A stretch of 9,037 nt of DNA from Lachnospiraceae bacterium (GTDB lineage: Bacteria > Bacillota_A > Clostridia > Lachnospirales > Lachnospiraceae), in contig JAFZKM010000321.1 of assembly GCA_017553665.1 (NCBI GenBank), forward strand, positions 1-9,037, given 5' to 3'. Position 1 is the stretch's first letter. Each line of letters starts with the position of its first letter. A model generated the notes under the pieces. The model was not told where the DNA came from. It did no database searches and saw nothing but the letters and a program-made list of their open reading frames with translations. The position numbers were made by a program, and so were the translations under genes. Shown here piece after piece: positions 6,819 to 9,037 of this stretch.

Positions 6819-8045
6819 TTAGGTTATGTTCTCGAGCACTCTTGATATATAGAGCTCAAGGCTGCATTCATTTGTTAATAAATCATCGAGGCTCACATAT
6901 CCGAATTTATCGGAGTAGTAGCGTTTGAATACGCGGAACGGGAAGACATCGGTCTTTTTGATCTCTCCCGCGAGCGGAACGAATTCGAGCGTGTGCCTCG
7001 TATAGCAGTTGTCCGCTTTGCATTTAACGCGGTAGGAACTGTTAAGGAAGCTGCCGAGGCTCTTATGTATCGCGCTGTCCTCAGCGGGGAGATAAAAATA
7101 GTTTTTATAGTCCGGATAGAAGAGCTTCAGCTCTTCGGTGACCACGGGGATGCTGAGCACAAAGCGGCCGTCCTCAAGAGATACGTTCATGCGAGAGGCA
7201 GGATTGCAGCTGCAGGAACGGGTGCCGCGAAGCACAAGGTCCGTAACTTCATATTCGGGAAGGAGAGTGATGTTAAGCTCTCCTTTTTCTGTTTTTGCGC
7301 AGGAAGAAAGGGTGTAGCCGCCGGCGATGAAGGCAGGGAGCGAAAGAAGCTGCGCGACCTGCGGCATATAGAGCACATCCTCGAAATTATGCAGGAAAAG
7401 CAGCTCGAGAAGCTCATCGGAGCTTTCTGGGCCTGCCAAGGTAAGGCCGGAGTCGGGGCTCGCGACGTATACCGAATCGGTCTTTGAACGCAGAAATTCC
7501 AGCCTTCGCATCGCGATATAGCGGTTGTAGACCTCGATAAGTTTGCCGCCGTCATACATATCCCTGCGGTCGATGCCGCAGAACAGCTCAAGACGCTTCT
7601 GCGACATCGAGCCGGTGCCGAGAAGAGTCTTATAAGGCTTTAAGCTTTTATAGATGTCGAAGCCGCCTTCACGCATATCGGGATGGGGAAGTCCGAGCTT
7701 TGTGCGCTTTTTCTCAATATAGGGAATATCAAAGCCGGAACCGTTGAAATGCACGGGGACGGGATGGACCGCGAGAAGTCTGTCGAATTCTTCGATGAGC
7801 AGGTTTTCTTCGGCAATGCCTTCGGAGAAGAACTGTGACAGCACCGGCTCGCCGTCATCGAGATACATGCAGCCGATCAGATAAAGGTATGAGGTGTCGG
7901 CCGAAAGACCTGTGGTCTCGATATCGAAAAAAAGCAGCTCTTCGGGGCTGACCTGCGTGCCTCCGCATGAAGAGAGCGCGCCGATGAGCCGGGCTGCCGA
8001 AAGGAACTCGTATTTATTCAAAGCAGGTGTGCGTCTGATGATCAT
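6819..8045 (-). CDS. YprB-like ribonuclease H-like (DEDDh) 3'-5' exonuclease domain protein
   Basis: This protein is predicted to be a nuclease of the DnaQ/RNase H-like superfamily, close to Bacillus YprB, whose role is not well defined. Numbered from the start chosen here (408 residues), the four exonuclease motifs are all present: F-D41-I-E43-T-T-G, FNGSGF-D106-IPY, and H219-N-F-E-D223, which gives a complete DEDDh set. About 150 residues beyond the catalytic domain form an uncharacterised C-terminal region. The start at 8045 is chosen because AGGGGAG (complement of 8055-8061) lies 9 nt upstream. An in-frame ATG at 8120 would add 25 residues (MALKARKNF and following) but has no ribosome binding site. 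It converges with GH115 (23 nt between stops) and diverges from the zinc-ribbon gene. Confidence 0.9.
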   Translation of the reverse strand: MIIRRTPALNKYEFLSAARLIGALSSCGGTQVSPEELLFFDIETTGLSADTSYLYLIGCMYLDDGEPVLSQFFSEGIAEENLLIEEFDRLLAVHPVPVHFNGSGFDIPYIEKKRTKLGLPHPDMREGGFDIYKSLKPYKTLLGTGSMSQKRLELFCGIDRRDMYDGGKLIEVYNRYIAMRRLEFLRSKTDSVYVASPDSGLTLAGPESSDELLELLFLHNFEDVLYMPQVAQLLSLPAFIAGGYTLSSCAKTEKGELNITLLPEYEVTDLVLRGTRSCSCNPASRMNVSLEDGRFVLSIPVVTEELKLFYPDYKNYFYLPAEDSAIHKSLGSFLNSSYRVKCKADNCYTRHTLEFVPLAGEIKKTDVFPFRVFKRYYSDKFGYVSLDDLLTNECSLELYISRVLENIT

Positions 8046-8054
8046 ATCTTTATT

Positions 8055-8061
8055 CTCCCCT
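8055..8061 (-). promoter_or_regulatory. Ribosome binding site that decides the YprB-like start
   Basis: On the minus strand this reads AGGGGAG, followed after 9 nt by ATG (8045-8043). No comparable site precedes the longer in-frame start at 8120, which argues that the 25-residue N-terminal extension is not translated. Confidence 0.7.
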
Positions 8062-8129
8062 GCATATTTTACCACAACCGGAACGCAAAATGCGAAGTTT
8101 TTTCGCGCCTTAAGGGCCATAGCATGTGC

Positions 8130-8158
8130 TTGATTTATTATTGCCCATGAGATATGAT
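8130..8158 (+). promoter_or_regulatory. Sigma-A-like promoter for the zinc-ribbon/HTH gene and ruvA
   Basis: TTGATT (8130-8135) and TATGAT (8153-8158) are separated by exactly 17 nt. Transcription would begin near 8165, leaving a leader of about 30 nt with GGAGG (8183-8187) placed 7 nt before the ATG at 8195. It lies in the divergent gap between the yprB-like gene and the plus-strand genes. Confidence 0.65.
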
Positions 8159-8194
8159 GAATGTATGTTTGGTACGCTTGGTGGAGGTTTTTGT

Positions 8195-8437
8195 ATGATC
8201 AATACGTGCAAGCACTGCAGGATGCAGTATTATGACCTGAAGCAGGGATATTGCTGCCCGTTCTGCAAGGAGATCGATAAGATGAGATATGAGCAGATCA
8301 GAGCCTATCTGAAGCATTATCCGCACAGCAACGCGATACAGGTGGCCGAGGCGCTCGATATCAGCTCGTATACTGTGCTCAAATACGTTGACGAGGGAGC
8401 GCTGAATTTCGGAAGAGGGGAGTTTGAGCAGATATGA
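8195..8437 (+). CDS. Small zinc-ribbon plus helix-turn-helix protein upstream of ruvA
   Basis: An 80-residue protein of unknown function. The N-terminal part carries C5-x2-C8 and C21-x2-C24 (with an extra C20), a likely zinc ribbon. Residues 31-70 look like a small helical DNA-binding domain: a first helix (YEQIRAYLKHYP), then NAIQVAEALDISSYTVLKYVDEGAL, with the alternation expected of a helix-turn-helix. The arrangement recalls the short flagellar-region protein YvyF of Bacillus and related Clostridia proteins, but the similarity is from memory and no flagellar gene is nearby. The start at 8195 is chosen over the longer frame (GTG at 8126, ATG at 8147 or 8165), because GGAGG lies 7 nt before it and the longer starts lie within or before the proposed promoter. 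The stop overlaps the ruvA start (ATGA), so the two are probably co-translated. Confidence 0.82.
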   Translation: MINTCKHCRMQYYDLKQGYCCPFCKEIDKMRYEQIRAYLKHYPHSNAIQVAEALDISSYTVLKYVDEGALNFGRGEFEQI

Positions 8438-9037
8438 TTTCATACATCAGGGGAGATGTCCTGTTCAGGAATGAGCAGTCTGTCGTGATCGACGTGAACG
8501 GGATAGGCTACGAGGTATTCGTGCCTTACGGAGTTCTGTGCGCCATGGAGCGCGCGCAGGGCAGTCAGGTCGAGCTCTACACTTATCTTCAGGTGAAGGA
8601 GGACGGAATAGCTCTGTTCGGATTCGCTGACAGACAGGATCTCGCGACATTTAAACATCTGATCACGGTAAACGGCATCGGACCGAAAGGCGCTCTGGGG
8701 ATCATGTCGTATATGACCACGAAAGACCTGATGCTCGCGGTGCTCGCGGAGGACGCGAAGGCTATCGCGAAGGCGCCCGGCATAGGCGCGAAGACCGCAA
8801 GCAAGCTCATTTTGGAGCTCAAGGACAAATTTAAACTCGAGGATACGTTCGACGGAGGAATAACCGCCGCGGATCTCGGACAGACAGCCGCGTCGGCAAA
8901 GTCCGCTCAGGAGACCGGAGAAACTGCCGAGATAAAGAACGAAGCCGTACAGGCGCTCACGGCGCTCGGATATTCGTCGAGCGAGGCGTTAAAGGCGGTA
9001 CGCAGCGTGCCCGCGGAGGAAGGCATTACGGTGGAAC
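8434..9037 (+). CDS. ruvA: Holliday junction branch migration protein RuvA, 3' end outside window
   Basis: RuvA binds Holliday junctions as a tetramer and loads the RuvB motor for branch migration in recombination repair. The first 201 codons are present with no stop before the right edge. The N-terminal OB-fold domain (MISYIRGDV..., residues 1-63) includes VNGIGYEVFVP and the acidic-pin residues E56-D57 in LQVKEDGIALFGF. Two helix-hairpin-helix motifs follow: ITVNGIGPKGALGI (77-90) and IAKAPGIGAKTASKLILELKDKF (111-133). A variable linker leads into the third domain that contacts RuvB (EAVQALTALGYSSSEALKAV). Little can be missing, since the family is about 200 residues long. The start ATG overlaps the previous stop by 4 nt, with AGGGGAG (8416-8422) 11 nt upstream. 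ruvB is expected downstream, outside the window. Confidence 0.96.
   Translation, partial: MISYIRGDVLFRNEQSVVIDVNGIGYEVFVPYGVLCAMERAQGSQVELYTYLQVKEDGIALFGFADRQDLATFKHLITVNGIGPKGALGIMSYMTTKDLMLAVLAEDAKAIAKAPGIGAKTASKLILELKDKFKLEDTFDGGITAADLGQTAASAKSAQETGETAEIKNEAVQALTALGYSSSEALKAVRSVPAEEGITVE

Noticed and set aside
6993..7487. A 164-codon plus-strand frame inside the yprB-like gene.
   Set aside because: It lies opposite the nuclease frame, which has all DEDDh motifs; the plus-strand product is low in recognisable structure and lacks a ribosome binding site.
8066..8074. TGGTAAAAT on the minus strand as an extended -10 element for the yprB-like gene.
   Set aside because: No -35 match at 16-18 nt, and the predicted start would cut into the ribosome binding site at 8055-8061.
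8070..8112. Short hairpins (CGCA/TGCG and GCGAA/TTCGC) between the divergent genes, considered as a terminator or operator.
   Set aside because: Stems are only 4-5 bp and the T run lies in the loop or stem region rather than after a strong hairpin; no support beyond chance.

Overview
The window looks like a chromosomal segment from a bacterium of the phylum Bacillota, class Clostridia, most likely a gut or rumen member of the Lachnospiraceae. This rests on strong AAGGAGG-type ribosome binding sites, a ferredoxin-dependent 2-oxoacid oxidoreductase, a YprB-type exonuclease, a YitT-type membrane protein and an intracellular-looking plant-xylan glucuronidase, all at roughly 50% GC by eye. The taxonomic guess is inference; there is no rRNA or marker phylogeny here.

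Layout. (1) 1-615, plus strand: the 3' part of a GNAT acetyltransferase gene. Its frame is open at the left edge, and its first residues look like the tail of a P-loop nucleotide-kinase-like domain. It ends in a clear intrinsic terminator (625-665). (2) 693-1529: a YitT/DUF2179 membrane protein. (3) 1576-4257: a four-gene operon with its own sigma-A-like promoter, encoding a dicluster ferredoxin and the alpha, beta and gamma subunits of a VOR/KOR-type 2-oxoacid:ferredoxin oxidoreductase. An inverted repeat overlaps the promoter -35 element. (4) 4261-6795: a GH115 alpha-glucuronidase with no signal peptide, starting 3 nt after the gamma subunit stop and lacking a good Shine-Dalgarno sequence. 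(5) 6819-8045, minus strand: a YprB-like DEDDh exonuclease, convergent with GH115. (6) 8195-8437, plus strand: an 80-residue zinc-ribbon plus helix-turn-helix protein, divergent from yprB, with a good promoter. (7) 8434-9037: the start of ruvA, overlapping the previous gene by 4 nt and cut by the right edge.

How the genes fit together. The oxidoreductase subunits form one enzyme that oxidatively decarboxylates a branched-chain or other 2-oxoacid to an acyl-CoA and passes electrons to ferredoxin. GH115 would release (4-O-methyl)glucuronic acid from imported xylo-oligosaccharides in the cytoplasm. It may be co-transcribed with the oxidoreductase, but a biochemical link is not shown. The small regulator-like protein is translationally coupled to ruvA.

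I found no mobile element, CRISPR array, tRNA, rRNA or riboswitch. I do not see a clearly new biological system. The best leads are the possible kinase-GNAT fusion, the oxidoreductase-GH115 coupling, the inverted repeat at the oxidoreductase promoter, and the zinc-ribbon/HTH gene coupled to ruvA. No intergenic stretch exceeds 300 bases.
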